Shown here in pieces: positions 43,884 through 52,616 of a DNA stretch of 64,000 bases. Made by a program: the position numbers and the translations under genes. The notes below the pieces were generated by a model. That model saw nothing but the letters and a program-made list of their open reading frames with translations. It was not told where the DNA came from and made no database searches. Origin of the DNA: Breoghania sp. L-A4 (lineage in GTDB: Bacteria; Pseudomonadota; Alphaproteobacteria; Rhizobiales; Stappiaceae); NCBI RefSeq assembly GCF_003432385.1, contig NZ_CP031841.1, forward strand, positions 1,178,001 to 1,242,000, read 5' to 3'. Every line of letters starts with the position of its first letter. Positions within the stretch are counted from its first letter, which is position 1.

Positions 43884-45332
43884 TTGTTCGATTTCAGGCC
43901 GATCCTGCTGGTGATCGGCGTTCTGCTGGCCACGCTCGGCTGCGCCATGATGGTGCCGGCAATCGTCGATCTGGCCGCTGCGAACGATGACTGGCGCATT
44001 TTCGCCGCGTCGTCCCTTCTGACCATGATGGTCGGCGGCAGCCTGTGGGCGGGATCACGCGGTGCCCCGGCGGAGCTGACCCTTCGGCAGGCCTTTGTCA
44101 TGACGGCCTCCGTCTGGGTGGCGCTGTCGGCCTTCGGGGCGTTGCCGCTGTTGTGGTCCGGCATCGTGCCGAGCTACACGGATGCCTTCTTCGAAGCGAT
44201 GTCCGGGCTGACCACCACCGGCGCGACCGTGATCGTCGGGCTCGATTACGCGCCGCCGGGCGTGCTGTTCTGGCGCGCCATCCTGCAGTGGCTGGGCGGC
44301 CTCGGTATCATCGTCATGGCGATCTCCGTGCTGCCGATGCTGCGTGTCGGCGGCATGCAGCTTTTCAAGGCGGAGGCCTTCGACGCGCCCGAGAAGATCC
44401 TGCCGCGCGCCACTCAGATTTCCGGCATCATGACGCTGATCTTCATCGCACTGACCACCCTTTGTGCCGCGCTGTACTACATCGCCGGAATGCAACTGAC
44501 CGACGCCATCATGCATGCGATGACCACGGTCGCGACTGGCGGGTTCTCGTCGAAGGATGCGTCGATCGGGCACTTCGACAGCGCGTTCATTGACTGGATC
44601 GCCATCGTCTTCATGTGCGGCGGCTCGCTGCCGTTCATGCTCTATATCAAGACCCTGCAGGGGGAGCCCGGATCGCTGTTTCGCGACTCGCAGGTGCGGA
44701 TGTTCTTCATCCTGCTGGCCGGCTTCATTCTCACGATCTGGCTCTACGAGCATGCCACCGGGGTGCATGACGGGCTCGACGGGCTGCGCTACGCGGCCTT
44801 CAACGTCGTCTCGATCATGACCGGCACCGGCTACGCCAATGCGGATTACAACGCCTGGGGACCGTTCTCGGCTGGACTGTTTTTCGTGGTGATGTTCATT
44901 GGCGGCTGCGCCGGATCCACGTCATGCGGCATCAAGGTCTTCCGCATCCAGGTGGTTTTCGCGAACCTCGCCCAGCACCTCAACCGCACGATCTATCCCA
45001 ATGGCGTCTTCGTGCCGCGGTTCAATGGCCGGCAATTGGGCGACAACGTCATCGCCGCCGTCCAGAGCTTCGTGTTTCTCTACATCTTCTGCTTTGCCGC
45101 GCTGGCGATCGCGCTCAACATGACCGGTCTGGACGATTTGACCGCGATCTCCGGCGCCGCAACGGCAATTTCCAATGTCGGTCCGGGCCTTGGAGAAATC
45201 ATCGGCCCGGCTGGCAATTTTCAGCCCCTGAACGACACCGCCAAATGGCTGCTGTCGTTCGGCATGTTGCTGGGACGGCTGGAACTGTTCACCGTCCTGG
45301 TGCTGTTCATCCCGCAATTCTGGCGGATGTGA
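43884..45332 (+). CDS. Trk potassium uptake protein TrkH
   Basis: 482 residues from a TTG at 43884, seven nt after GAGAGG. Four pore-loop repeats with filter-like motifs: MSGLTTTGATV, MTTVATGGFS, IMTGTGYANAD and AISNVGPGLGE, and about ten transmembrane segments. It forms the membrane part of the Trk potassium (with sodium or proton) system; the TrkA gating subunit is not in this window. The C-terminus FIPQFWRM is typical of the family. Confidence 0.93.
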   Translation: MFDFRPILLVIGVLLATLGCAMMVPAIVDLAAANDDWRIFAASSLLTMMVGGSLWAGSRGAPAELTLRQAFVMTASVWVALSAFGALPLLWSGIVPSYTDAFFEAMSGLTTTGATVIVGLDYAPPGVLFWRAILQWLGGLGIIVMAISVLPMLRVGGMQLFKAEAFDAPEKILPRATQISGIMTLIFIALTTLCAALYYIAGMQLTDAIMHAMTTVATGGFSSKDASIGHFDSAFIDWIAIVFMCGGSLPFMLYIKTLQGEPGSLFRDSQVRMFFILLAGFILTIWLYEHATGVHDGLDGLRYAAFNVVSIMTGTGYANADYNAWGPFSAGLFFVVMFIGGCAGSTSCGIKVFRIQVVFANLAQHLNRTIYPNGVFVPRFNGRQLGDNVIAAVQSFVFLYIFCFAALAIALNMTGLDDLTAISGAATAISNVGPGLGEIIGPAGNFQPLNDTAKWLLSFGMLLGRLELFTVLVLFIPQFWRM

Positions 45333-45339
45333 GCGCGTC

Positions 45340-45753
45340 TTAGGCGACCCGGTGACGCACCCGCGCGCTGTGCTCGATGGCGGCAACGGTTAGCTTGTCG
45401 AGATCGAGCTTGTCGCGCAGCAACTGGAGGAAGCGCAACTCCTCCTGCTCCACGTGCAGATCGGCTGCGGCGACCTCCACGGCGAGCGCATAGGCCGTAT
45501 CGTAAAGCTTCCTGGGCAGCGAGTTGGCGATGAGATCGAGCACGGCGTCCAGTCCGTCGTCACCCTGCAGCATGTCGCCGCAGTTTTCCGCGGTTTCGAC
45601 CAGCGCTTCGCTCTCGAAATCCCGGAACACCGGCAGGGTCTGCACCAGATCTCCGATCGTCAGCAGTTCGGAATCCGTCATCGTACGGTCGGCCGCGGAT
45701 ATCGTCACCATGGTGTAGATCAAGGCGTGGTGATGGGAAATTGTCTCGGTCAT
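45340..45753 (-). CDS. TerB-like family protein
   Basis: 137 residues from the ATG at 45753 (MTETISHHHALIYTMV). All-helical TerB/DUF533-like fold: SAADRTMTDSELLTIGDLV near 20-38 resembles the acidic metal-binding repeat of tellurite-resistance TerB, and VAAADLHVEQEELRFLQ near 93 repeats it in the second half. Ends 7 nt from trkH, convergent. Precise function unknown; tellurite resistance itself is not implied. Confidence 0.85.
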   Translation of the reverse strand: MTETISHHHALIYTMVTISAADRTMTDSELLTIGDLVQTLPVFRDFESEALVETAENCGDMLQGDDGLDAVLDLIANSLPRKLYDTAYALAVEVAAADLHVEQEELRFLQLLRDKLDLDKLTVAAIEHSARVRHRVA

Positions 45754-46035
45754 GAGGGTGTGCTTCTCGCGCGTGGATGGAACAACGTTGCGAAACGTAG
45801 GGACTTGCCTGCCGCACCGCAAGCGAATGGGGCGACCATACGCGGGTATTGGCCGGCGCATGCCGTCAATCGACGCCACGCTCGTCGCCGCGATGCCGGC
45901 GATATGCCGATCGCCGACCCTCCTGATCGTTGGTGAAATTCATCGCCGCAGACTGGTTCCATTTGGCGAGGAAGCGCTCTAGTGTCCGGCGGCGCGCAGG
46001 AAGCGCGCGTATCCCTGTATTCGGAACTGAATATC

Positions 46036-47691
46036 ATGACCGTGCAATCCCTGCCGCCGCTCGACTTGTCGCCTGAGATCACCGCCGCAGCCAAGACCTC
46101 CAAGGCCTGGCCGTTTGAAGAGGCGCGCAAGCTGGTCAAACGGGTGGAGAAACGCGCGGACGGCAAGACGGTTCTGTTTGAAACCGGCTACGGTCCGTCG
46201 GGGTTGCCGCATATCGGGACGTTCGGCGAGGTCGCCCGCACGACCATGGTGCGCCATGCCTTTCGCGTTCTCACGGAAGACAGGTTTCCCACCCGGCTTC
46301 TGTGCTTTTCCGACGACATGGACGGTATGCGCAAGATCCCGGACAATGTGCCGGACAAGAGCTTTCTCGAGCCGCATCTGCACAAGCCGCTGAGCGCCGT
46401 ACCCAACCCGTTCGAGGGTGAGTACGACAGCTTCGGCGCGCACAACAACGCCATGTTGCGCCGTTTCCTCGACACCTTCGGCTTTGACTACGAGTTCGCC
46501 AGTGCGACCGAGTATTACAAGGCGGGCAAGTTCGATGCGATTCTGCTGAAGGCCGCGGAGAAGTATCAGGCGATCATGGATGTGATGCTGCCGACCCTGG
46601 GCGCCGAGCGCCAGGCGACCTACAGCCCGTTTTTGCCGATCTCTCCGACGTCGGGCCGGGTGCTCTACGTGCCGATGAAAGAGGTCAACGCCAAGGACGG
46701 GACCGTCACTTTCGAAGGCGAGGACGGCCGCGACATGACGCTTCCGATCACCGGCGGCAACGTGAAGCTGCAGTGGAAGCCCGATTTCGGCGCGCGCTGG
46801 GCAGCGCTCGATGTCGACTTCGAGATGTTCGGCAAGGATCATCTCGCGAACGCACCGATCTACGACCGGATCTGCGAGATCCTGGGCGGCACGGCGCCGG
46901 ACCATTTCGTCTACGAACTGTTCCTGGACGAAAACGGCGAGAAGATCTCCAAGTCGAAGGGCAACGGCCTGACCATCGACGAGTGGCTGACGTATGCCTC
47001 GCCGGAGAGTTTGTCGCTGTACATGTTCCAGAAGCCCAGAAGCGCCAAGAAGCTGTATTTCGACGTGATCCCGAAGGCGGCGGACGAGTATTTCACCTTC
47101 GCGCAGAAGTACCCGGACCAGCCGGTCGAGCAGCAGCTCGGCAACCCGGTGTGGCACATTCATTCGGGCAATGTGCCGGCGATCGACATGCCGGTGCCCT
47201 TCGCCATGCTGCTCAACCTCGTCTCCGCCTCCAACGCGGAAAACAAGGATGTTCTGTGGGCCTTCATCTCGCGCTACGCGCCTGGCGAGACGCCTGAAAC
47301 GAATCCGGAGCTGGACAGGCTGGTCGGCTACGCGATCCGCTATTTCGACGATTTCGTCATGCCGGCGAAGACCTTCAAGCAGCCCGACGAGGTCGAGCGC
47401 CAGGCGTTGAGCGATCTGGACGCCAAGCTGGCCTCGCTGCCCGCCGATGCGGACGGCGCGACCATCCAGGACGCGATCCTGGACGTGGCGCGGGCGATTG
47501 AGCGCTACCAGGATCCAAAGAAGACGGGGCCGGACGGCGGTCCCGGCGTTTCGGTCGTCTGGTTCTCCTCGCTCTACCAGCTGCTGCTGGGCCAGGAAAA
47601 GGGGCCGCGCTTCGGCTCCTTCGTGGCGCTCTACGGCATCGACGAGACCCGGGCGCTAATCGCCAAGTGTCTCGCCGGCGAGCTTGGCTAG
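46036..47691 (+). CDS. lysS: Lysine--tRNA ligase, class I
   Basis: 551 residues from the ATG at 46036 (MTVQSLPP); a GTG at 45982 would add 18 unlikely residues. This is the class I (archaeal-type) enzyme, not the class II LysS of E. coli: the HIGH-like motif is PHIGTFGE near 63 and KISKSKGNG near 300 is the KMSKS loop. Such enzymes are used by several alphaproteobacteria. It charges tRNA-Lys. The next gene starts 4 nt after the stop. Confidence 0.96.
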   Translation: MTVQSLPPLDLSPEITAAAKTSKAWPFEEARKLVKRVEKRADGKTVLFETGYGPSGLPHIGTFGEVARTTMVRHAFRVLTEDRFPTRLLCFSDDMDGMRKIPDNVPDKSFLEPHLHKPLSAVPNPFEGEYDSFGAHNNAMLRRFLDTFGFDYEFASATEYYKAGKFDAILLKAAEKYQAIMDVMLPTLGAERQATYSPFLPISPTSGRVLYVPMKEVNAKDGTVTFEGEDGRDMTLPITGGNVKLQWKPDFGARWAALDVDFEMFGKDHLANAPIYDRICEILGGTAPDHFVYELFLDENGEKISKSKGNGLTIDEWLTYASPESLSLYMFQKPRSAKKLYFDVIPKAADEYFTFAQKYPDQPVEQQLGNPVWHIHSGNVPAIDMPVPFAMLLNLVSASNAENKDVLWAFISRYAPGETPETNPELDRLVGYAIRYFDDFVMPAKTFKQPDEVERQALSDLDAKLASLPADADGATIQDAILDVARAIERYQDPKKTGPDGGPGVSVVWFSSLYQLLLGQEKGPRFGSFVALYGIDETRALIAKCLAGELG

Positions 47692-47695
47692 GCGC

Positions 47696-48445
47696 ATGCG
47701 CGGCCCGGCGGAAGGCGGCCGGTTCGCAAGGCTGGCCGCGATGGCATCGTGGCTGGCCTTTCCCGTCTATGCCGTGCAGGGCATCGGCGTGCGGCTGCGC
47801 ACGCCGCGCCTGCTGCCCGCCCGCGGCGCGCTGTCGGGGCGCTTTGCCGGAGCGGGCGCCGAAATCCGGCTTCTCGTGGTGGGGGAATCGTCCGCGGCCG
47901 CGGTGGGCATCGCGCGCATGGAGGACGGCGTTGCCGCCCGCGTGGCGCTGGAGCTCAACCGGGCCAGCGGCCGGCCGGTGTTCTACCGCGCCGCAGGCTT
48001 TAACGGCGCCACCGCGGAGCAGTTGCGTGATCATGTGGCGCCGCATCTGGAAGACGGCGGCTGGACCCACGTGTTGATCACGGTCGGGGTCAACGACACC
48101 AAGAATTTCAATTCCGCGCGGCGCTGGAGCAAGGGCTTCGGCGGCCTGCTGTTCGCCTTGCGCGCACGGTTTCCGGAGGCCGCGATCTACTGGACGCAGA
48201 TCCTGCGCATGACGGAGGTGCCGGCGCTGCCCCGTCCCATCGCCGATATCCTGGAAATCCGCGCGCAGATGGTGAACCGCATCGCCGGCGGCCTGTGCCC
48301 CGAACGCGGCGCGATGGTGATCCCGCGCATGATTGGGCTGACGCCCGAGGATTTCGCCCCCGACGGCTTCCACCCTTCCGAGAAGGGGTTCGCGGGCTGG
48401 GCGGCGCATATCGCCGCGCATATGGACACCGATCCCGCCGCTTGA
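47696..48445 (+). CDS. SGNH/GDSL hydrolase
   Basis: 249 residues from the ATG at 47696; a TTG at 47684 within the lysS end would add four residues. Block I GES (VVGESSAAAVG), block III GVND (TVGVNDTKNF) and block V DGFHPS give the Ser, Asn and Asp-His of the SGNH triad. An N-terminal hydrophobic stretch (about 12-30) may be a membrane anchor or signal. The family comprises esterases and acyl/acetyl hydrolases of lipids and sugars. Four nt after lysS, same operon. Confidence 0.85.
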   Translation: MRGPAEGGRFARLAAMASWLAFPVYAVQGIGVRLRTPRLLPARGALSGRFAGAGAEIRLLVVGESSAAAVGIARMEDGVAARVALELNRASGRPVFYRAAGFNGATAEQLRDHVAPHLEDGGWTHVLITVGVNDTKNFNSARRWSKGFGGLLFALRARFPEAAIYWTQILRMTEVPALPRPIADILEIRAQMVNRIAGGLCPERGAMVIPRMIGLTPEDFAPDGFHPSEKGFAGWAAHIAAHMDTDPAA

Positions 48446-48468
48446 GTGCCGCTCCGGTTCGACAGCGT

Positions 48469-48627
48469 TCAGGCTTTCGCGGCAACGACGATGGCCATCA
48501 GCGCGGCGAGCGCCACCGGCAGCCGCTCGATGGCCTGGAAATAGCCCCTGGACCCGAGCCCCATGAAGGCGCCGGTGAGGGCAAGGCCGGAAGGGCGCGT
48601 AGTTGCGCGCGGCAGGGAAAATGTCAT
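48469..48627 (-). pseudogene. Short hydrophobic ORF, possible remnant of a DMT/EamA transporter
   Basis: 52 codons reading MTFSLPRATTRPSGLAL, then a hydrophobic segment with YFQAIERLPVALAALM, which resembles the last helices of EamA-type transporters (the pattern aromatic-x-A-x-x-x-LP-x-x-x-A-A-L). Too short to be a functional transporter. It may be a leftover of a deleted gene, a small membrane protein, or chance. It lies between the SGNH hydrolase and the SNase-like gene with no clear ribosome binding site. Confidence 0.3.
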
Positions 48628-48669
48628 GAGGGGTGTGTATTGTCCGCACGCCGTGATGGCAATACGCGG

Positions 48670-49647
48670 CTATTGCGGCAGGCGCAGGGTCGGAAGCGCC
48701 GCGCCCGGTTGAACCGATCCCGCCGGATTGAGGCCGCCGGGGCGGAGGCTGCCGGGCCGTGTTTCAATGGGATCGGGCACGCCCCATTGGGATGGCGGCA
48801 GTCCGGGGATCGGCAGTTGCACGACCGGACGCTCCGTCGCCGGTTCGATGCCGCCGAAATCGAAAGGCGATCCTTCAATCTCAGGCACATCGAGATCGAC
48901 GCCCTCGAGCGTCGTTTGCGCCGGATCGGGCAGGGGCGTGGTCTCCTCCGCGGCGAGCTGTTTCACGCGCCATTGTCCGCGTCCGGCTTCGCGCGCCGCC
49001 GCCAGCAATCTTGCCGCGGCATCGTTGGCGTCATCCGCTGGCGTCGCCCAACCCTGTTCGATCAGCCAGTCGGAGATGTCGCGCCGGATGATGCGGCAGC
49101 GCGCCGTGACCAATGCGCCCGTCATCGCCGTGCCGTCTTCGCGTTCGCATGACACGGAGCGGCCGCGGATCAGCCGTCGCAGCGCCGTCCGCGCCAGGCG
49201 TCCGCAGGGCCAGCCATCACCGCCGCCGCATCGCGCGTCGAGCGCCAATGGCCGCACGCCCGCCAACTGCACCGTCATCTGATCGTGACGCAGGGTGCCG
49301 CCATCCACCACCACCACGGGATGAAGCCGCATGGTCTTCGGCGGCGGCGGGCGCTTGGGCCGTTCTGGCTTGGCGTCTTCGATGCGCACCAGGGGGCCGG
49401 TCACGGTTGGGCCCTTGGTCATGCTCTCGGGCGTCACATCGCGGCGCGCCGGCGAGACTGTCTCGCCGAACCCGGCCGTTTGCGGGGTGAGATCGAGGGA
49501 CGCTGGTTGTCCGATCGCGGAAGCCTTGGGCTCTTCCGGGGTGTTCTGCTGAGGCGCGGGCGTCTCGGGCGCGCGCGCCAGGAGCAGCGCCGCCCCGGCG
49601 GCGAGCACGAGCGCTCCGAAAACAACAGCTTTGCCTGCGCGCGGCAT
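48670..49647 (-). CDS. Thermonuclease-fold (SNase-like) protein, catalytic residues lost
   Basis: 325 residues from the ATG at 49647 (MPRAGKAVVFGALVL). An N-terminal transmembrane/signal segment (about 5-24), a proline-rich region, an SNase-like domain (about 105-225: VVVVDGGTLRHDQMTVQLAG, CGRLARTALRRLIRG, SDWLIEQGWATP) and a C-terminal proline/glycine-rich tail. In the active nucleases the corresponding segment has DGDT, IRL and APE; here these are DGGT, VQL and no APE-like glutamate, so catalysis is unlikely. Compare the protein at 34119-34925. Confidence 0.75.
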   Translation of the reverse strand: MPRAGKAVVFGALVLAAGAALLLARAPETPAPQQNTPEEPKASAIGQPASLDLTPQTAGFGETVSPARRDVTPESMTKGPTVTGPLVRIEDAKPERPKRPPPPKTMRLHPVVVVDGGTLRHDQMTVQLAGVRPLALDARCGGGDGWPCGRLARTALRRLIRGRSVSCEREDGTAMTGALVTARCRIIRRDISDWLIEQGWATPADDANDAAARLLAAAREAGRGQWRVKQLAAEETTPLPDPAQTTLEGVDLDVPEIEGSPFDFGGIEPATERPVVQLPIPGLPPSQWGVPDPIETRPGSLRPGGLNPAGSVQPGAALPTLRLPQ

Positions 49648-49780
49648 GAAGGCGGGCTCCCTGGTCGACCTCGACACGGTTATATTCGGTTGTGGCGGCG
49701 CATGCCAATTCCGTGCGCCGGGCTTGCTTGTTCCCCGCCGCTGGGCGAAGAGAGGGCATTGAAAATATCGGAGTGGCCCG

Positions 49781-50125
49781 GTGACGCTGATCTACAAGAT
49801 TTGCCCCAAGGACATGTGGGACGAGGCGGTTGCCGCAGGGCGGTTCGACGGCGCGCCGGTCGATCTGGCGGACGGGTTCATTCATTTCTCAACCGGCGAG
49901 CAGGCCGTCGAGACCGCCGCCAAGCATTTCGCGGGACAGGACGGGCTGGTCCTGGTGGCGCTGGAGAGCGACGCACTGGGTGCAGCATTGAAATGGGAAC
50001 CCTCTCGCGGCGGAGCGCTGTTTCCGCATCTTTACGCTCCGCTCGACCCCGCAAAGGCGCTGTGGGTCAAGCCGCTGCCGGTCAACGCCTCCGGCGTTCA
50101 CACGTTCCCGGAGCTGGGCGCATGA
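49781..50125 (+). CDS. DUF952 family protein
   Basis: 114 residues from a GTG at 49781, GGAG 8 nt upstream. The DUF952 pattern: YKICPKDMWDEAVAAG near 5, DGFIHFSTGEQAVETAAKHF near 31, LVLVALESDALG near 57 and FPHLYAPLDPAKALWVKPL near 81. It shares the histidine pair and fold cues of ADP-ribosyltransferase-like proteins but its role is unknown. It overlaps pyrD by four bases and is cotranscribed, as in many alphaproteobacteria. Confidence 0.93.
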   Translation: MTLIYKICPKDMWDEAVAAGRFDGAPVDLADGFIHFSTGEQAVETAAKHFAGQDGLVLVALESDALGAALKWEPSRGGALFPHLYAPLDPAKALWVKPLPVNASGVHTFPELGA

Positions 50126-51234
50126 TCGGCGGGCTGGTGAATGCGCTCGGCCGCAAGGCGCTGTTCAATCTTGATGCGGAAACCGCGCACGGGCTGACCG
50201 TCAGGGCGCTCGCAAGCGGTGTCGTTCCCATGTGCCCGCCGCGCGTCGACCCGCGTCTGGCGCAGCGCGTGTTCGGTCTCGATTTCGCCAACCCGGTGGG
50301 GTTGGCCGCCGGTTTCGACAAGAACGGCGAGGTGCCTGACGCCGTCTTGCGGATGGGCTTCGGCTCCACCGAGATCGGTACCGTGACGCCGCGGCCCCAG
50401 GCGGGCAATCCCCGTCCGCGGGTGTTTCGCGCGATCGCCGATCACGGCGTCGTCAACCGGCTTGGCTTCAACAACGAAGGCCATGCGGTGCTGCGCACCC
50501 GGCTTGAGGCGCGCAAGGGGCGCGGCGGCATCATCGGCGTCAACGTGGGCGCCAACAAGGATACGGCCGACCGCGCCGCCGACTATGTGGCCGGCATCGA
50601 GGCCTTCGCGGATCTGGCGTCTTATTTCACGGTGAACGTATCCTCGCCCAACACCCCGGGATTGCGGGACCTTCAGGGGCGTGCGGCCCTGAAGGAGCTG
50701 CTCGGCCGGGTGATGCAGGCGCGGGATGCGAAGGCGGGCGAACTCGGCCATTCGGTGCCGGTGCTGCTGAAGATCGCGCCCGACGTCGATGATGACGGCA
50801 TCGCGGGGATCTGCGAGGAGGTGCTCGCCGCGCGGGTCGATGGATTGATCATTTCCAACACGACGATCACCCGCACCGGCCTTACAGACAAGAGGCTCTC
50901 AGCGGAGGCCGGTGGCTTGTCCGGCCGCCCGCTGTTCCGGCGATCCACGGTGGTGCTGGCCAAGGCGCGCAAGCATGTCGGTCCGGACCTGCCGATCATC
51001 GGCGTCGGCGGCGTGGACTCAGGTGAGACAGCCTGGACCAAGATCACGGCAGGCGCCACCCTGCTGCAGCTCTACACCGGACTGATCTACGAGGGGCCGG
51101 GCCTGATCGGGCGCATCCTCGACCATCTCGCGGCAAAGCTTGATGAACATGGTCTCGAAAGCCTGTCACAGGCGGTTGGAAGCAACGTCGACGCCTGGGC
51201 GGATGCGCCGGTCGACTTCTCGGGAGCAGCATGA
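50122..51234 (+). CDS. pyrD: Dihydroorotate dehydrogenase (quinone), class 2
   Basis: 370 residues. FMN barrel with class 2 traits: an N-terminal membrane-associating helix (NALGRKALFNLDAETAHGL), GLAAGFDKNGEVPDAVL near 60, GSTEIGTVTPRPQAGNPRPR near 80-100, NVSSPNTPGLRDLQ near 173 with the catalytic serine, and IGVGGVDSGE near 295. It oxidises dihydroorotate to orotate with quinone as acceptor, the fourth step of pyrimidine synthesis, at the inner membrane. Overlaps DUF952 (ATGA) and arsC (ATGA). Confidence 0.97.
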   Translation: MIGGLVNALGRKALFNLDAETAHGLTVRALASGVVPMCPPRVDPRLAQRVFGLDFANPVGLAAGFDKNGEVPDAVLRMGFGSTEIGTVTPRPQAGNPRPRVFRAIADHGVVNRLGFNNEGHAVLRTRLEARKGRGGIIGVNVGANKDTADRAADYVAGIEAFADLASYFTVNVSSPNTPGLRDLQGRAALKELLGRVMQARDAKAGELGHSVPVLLKIAPDVDDDGIAGICEEVLAARVDGLIISNTTITRTGLTDKRLSAEAGGLSGRPLFRRSTVVLAKARKHVGPDLPIIGVGGVDSGETAWTKITAGATLLQLYTGLIYEGPGLIGRILDHLAAKLDEHGLESLSQAVGSNVDAWADAPVDFSGAA

Positions 51235-51578
51235 TGGGCCTCACCATCTGGCACAATCCGCGCTGCTCCAAGTCGCGTCAGACGTTACAATTGCTGCGTG
51301 ATCGCGGCGTCGAGCCGGAGATCGTCGAATATCTGAAGGACGTGCCGTCGGAGGCCGAGATTCGCGCCGTTCTGGGCATGCTCGGGATTGCGCCGCGCGC
51401 CCTGATGCGCACCGGCGAGGCCGTCTACAAGGAGCTCGGGCTCAAGGATGTTGCGGACGCGGACGCGCTGATTGCGGCGATGGCGGCGCACCCGATCCTC
51501 ATCGAGCGCCCCGTGGTCATCAACAATGGCAAGGCGGCGCTCGGCCGGCCGCCGGAAGACGTGCTTACAATTCTGTAA
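51231..51578 (+). CDS. arsC: ArsC-family reductase (arsenate reductase-like)
   Basis: 115 residues; the ATG at 51231 overlaps the pyrD stop and a second ATG follows immediately. Thioredoxin-fold ArsC protein with the catalytic cysteine in HNPRCSKSRQTL (C12) and a RPPEDVL tail. In E. coli-type ArsC the cysteine forms an arseno-adduct with glutathione; the C-terminal arginine region (IERPVV) is conserved. No arsR or arsB gene is near, so it may be a housekeeping YfgD/Spx-like reductase. Third gene of the operon DUF952-pyrD-arsC. Confidence 0.9.
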   Translation: MMGLTIWHNPRCSKSRQTLQLLRDRGVEPEIVEYLKDVPSEAEIRAVLGMLGIAPRALMRTGEAVYKELGLKDVADADALIAAMAAHPILIERPVVINNGKAALGRPPEDVLTIL

Positions 51579-51632
51579 CCTCGGCTGCTTAGGTCTGGAA
51601 CCTCAATCACGTGACCTGAGGAGCAAGCAGGA

Positions 51633-52607
51633 ATGATCGATTTGCGCGCCGCCAGTTCGGCAATCATTGTGGCTGCGGGACTTGTGTCTGTCCTGCCGGC
51701 GCTGGCCAACGACAGCTCCGCCAGCATCGTTGCAGGTGGCGTCGTGCTGGGGACGACAGATGCGGTGCGCATCGCCAGCGAGGGCCTCTATGTCTCCGCC
51801 GAGCGGATCGACGTCGACTACGTCTTCGAAAACATCACCGATCGCGACGTGACCGTGCAAATGGCGTTTCCGCTGCCCGATGTCGACGCGCGCAACGTCT
51901 ACGGCACCTGGCCGGAGCAGGCCGAGAGCACCCGCTTCATCAATTTCGCCACCAGCATCGACGGCCGGCCGGTGGTGACGCGCGAGATCGTCGAGATCAT
52001 AGGCGCCGACGGACGGCCGATCACCGACATTTTCCGGCGCGAAGGCTTTCCGCTGGCGCCCTATTCCTCCGCCTGGGGCGACGACATCGAGACCGGCACA
52101 CCGGAGGCCGAAGCGCGCATGGCCCGCCTTGCGGAACTCGGGCTGCTGTCGGCGGATGGCCGGCCTGACTGGACGACGCGGATCTCCTTCGTCTGGGAAG
52201 CGATCTTTCCGGCCCGACGCACGGTCGAGGTCTCGCACAGCTACAAGCCGGTGGCGGGCAGCTTCTTCTTCACGCCGGAGGTGGACAATTTCGAGAGCTG
52301 GTACCGCGCGCGCTACTGCGCGTCCGCCGGCGAATGGCGCAGCCTGAACCGGGTGGCGGGGCGCAAGCAGGAATACCGGCTGATCAGCGAGGTCGGCTAT
52401 GCGCTGAAACCCGGCGCCAATTGGGCCGGCCCGATCGGCCGCTTTCACCTGACCCTCGACAAGGGCCACCCGAAGAACCTCATTACCTTGTGCTTCAAGG
52501 GGGACCTGAAGAAGACCGCGCCCACGCGCTTCGAATTCGAAGCCTTCGATTACACGCCGCGCGAAGACATCCTGTTCGCGATCATGAACACCACCATCGG
52601 CGACTGA
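51633..52607 (+). CDS. DUF4424 domain exported protein
   Basis: 324 residues with a signal peptide (hydrophobic 8-22, cleavage near LPALANDS). The DUF4424 body has ERIDVDYVFENITDRDVTVQ near 55, MAFPLPDVD near 76, SHSYKPVAGSFFF near 203 and the TLCFKGDLKK segment near 290. It is a periplasmic beta-rich protein of unknown role. Start ATG at 51633 has GGAGCAAGCAGG upstream. Convergent with the MATE gene (9 nt). Confidence 0.9.
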   Translation: MIDLRAASSAIIVAAGLVSVLPALANDSSASIVAGGVVLGTTDAVRIASEGLYVSAERIDVDYVFENITDRDVTVQMAFPLPDVDARNVYGTWPEQAESTRFINFATSIDGRPVVTREIVEIIGADGRPITDIFRREGFPLAPYSSAWGDDIETGTPEAEARMARLAELGLLSADGRPDWTTRISFVWEAIFPARRTVEVSHSYKPVAGSFFFTPEVDNFESWYRARYCASAGEWRSLNRVAGRKQEYRLISEVGYALKPGANWAGPIGRFHLTLDKGHPKNLITLCFKGDLKKTAPTRFEFEAFDYTPREDILFAIMNTTIGD

Positions 52608-52616
52608 CACAGCCTA

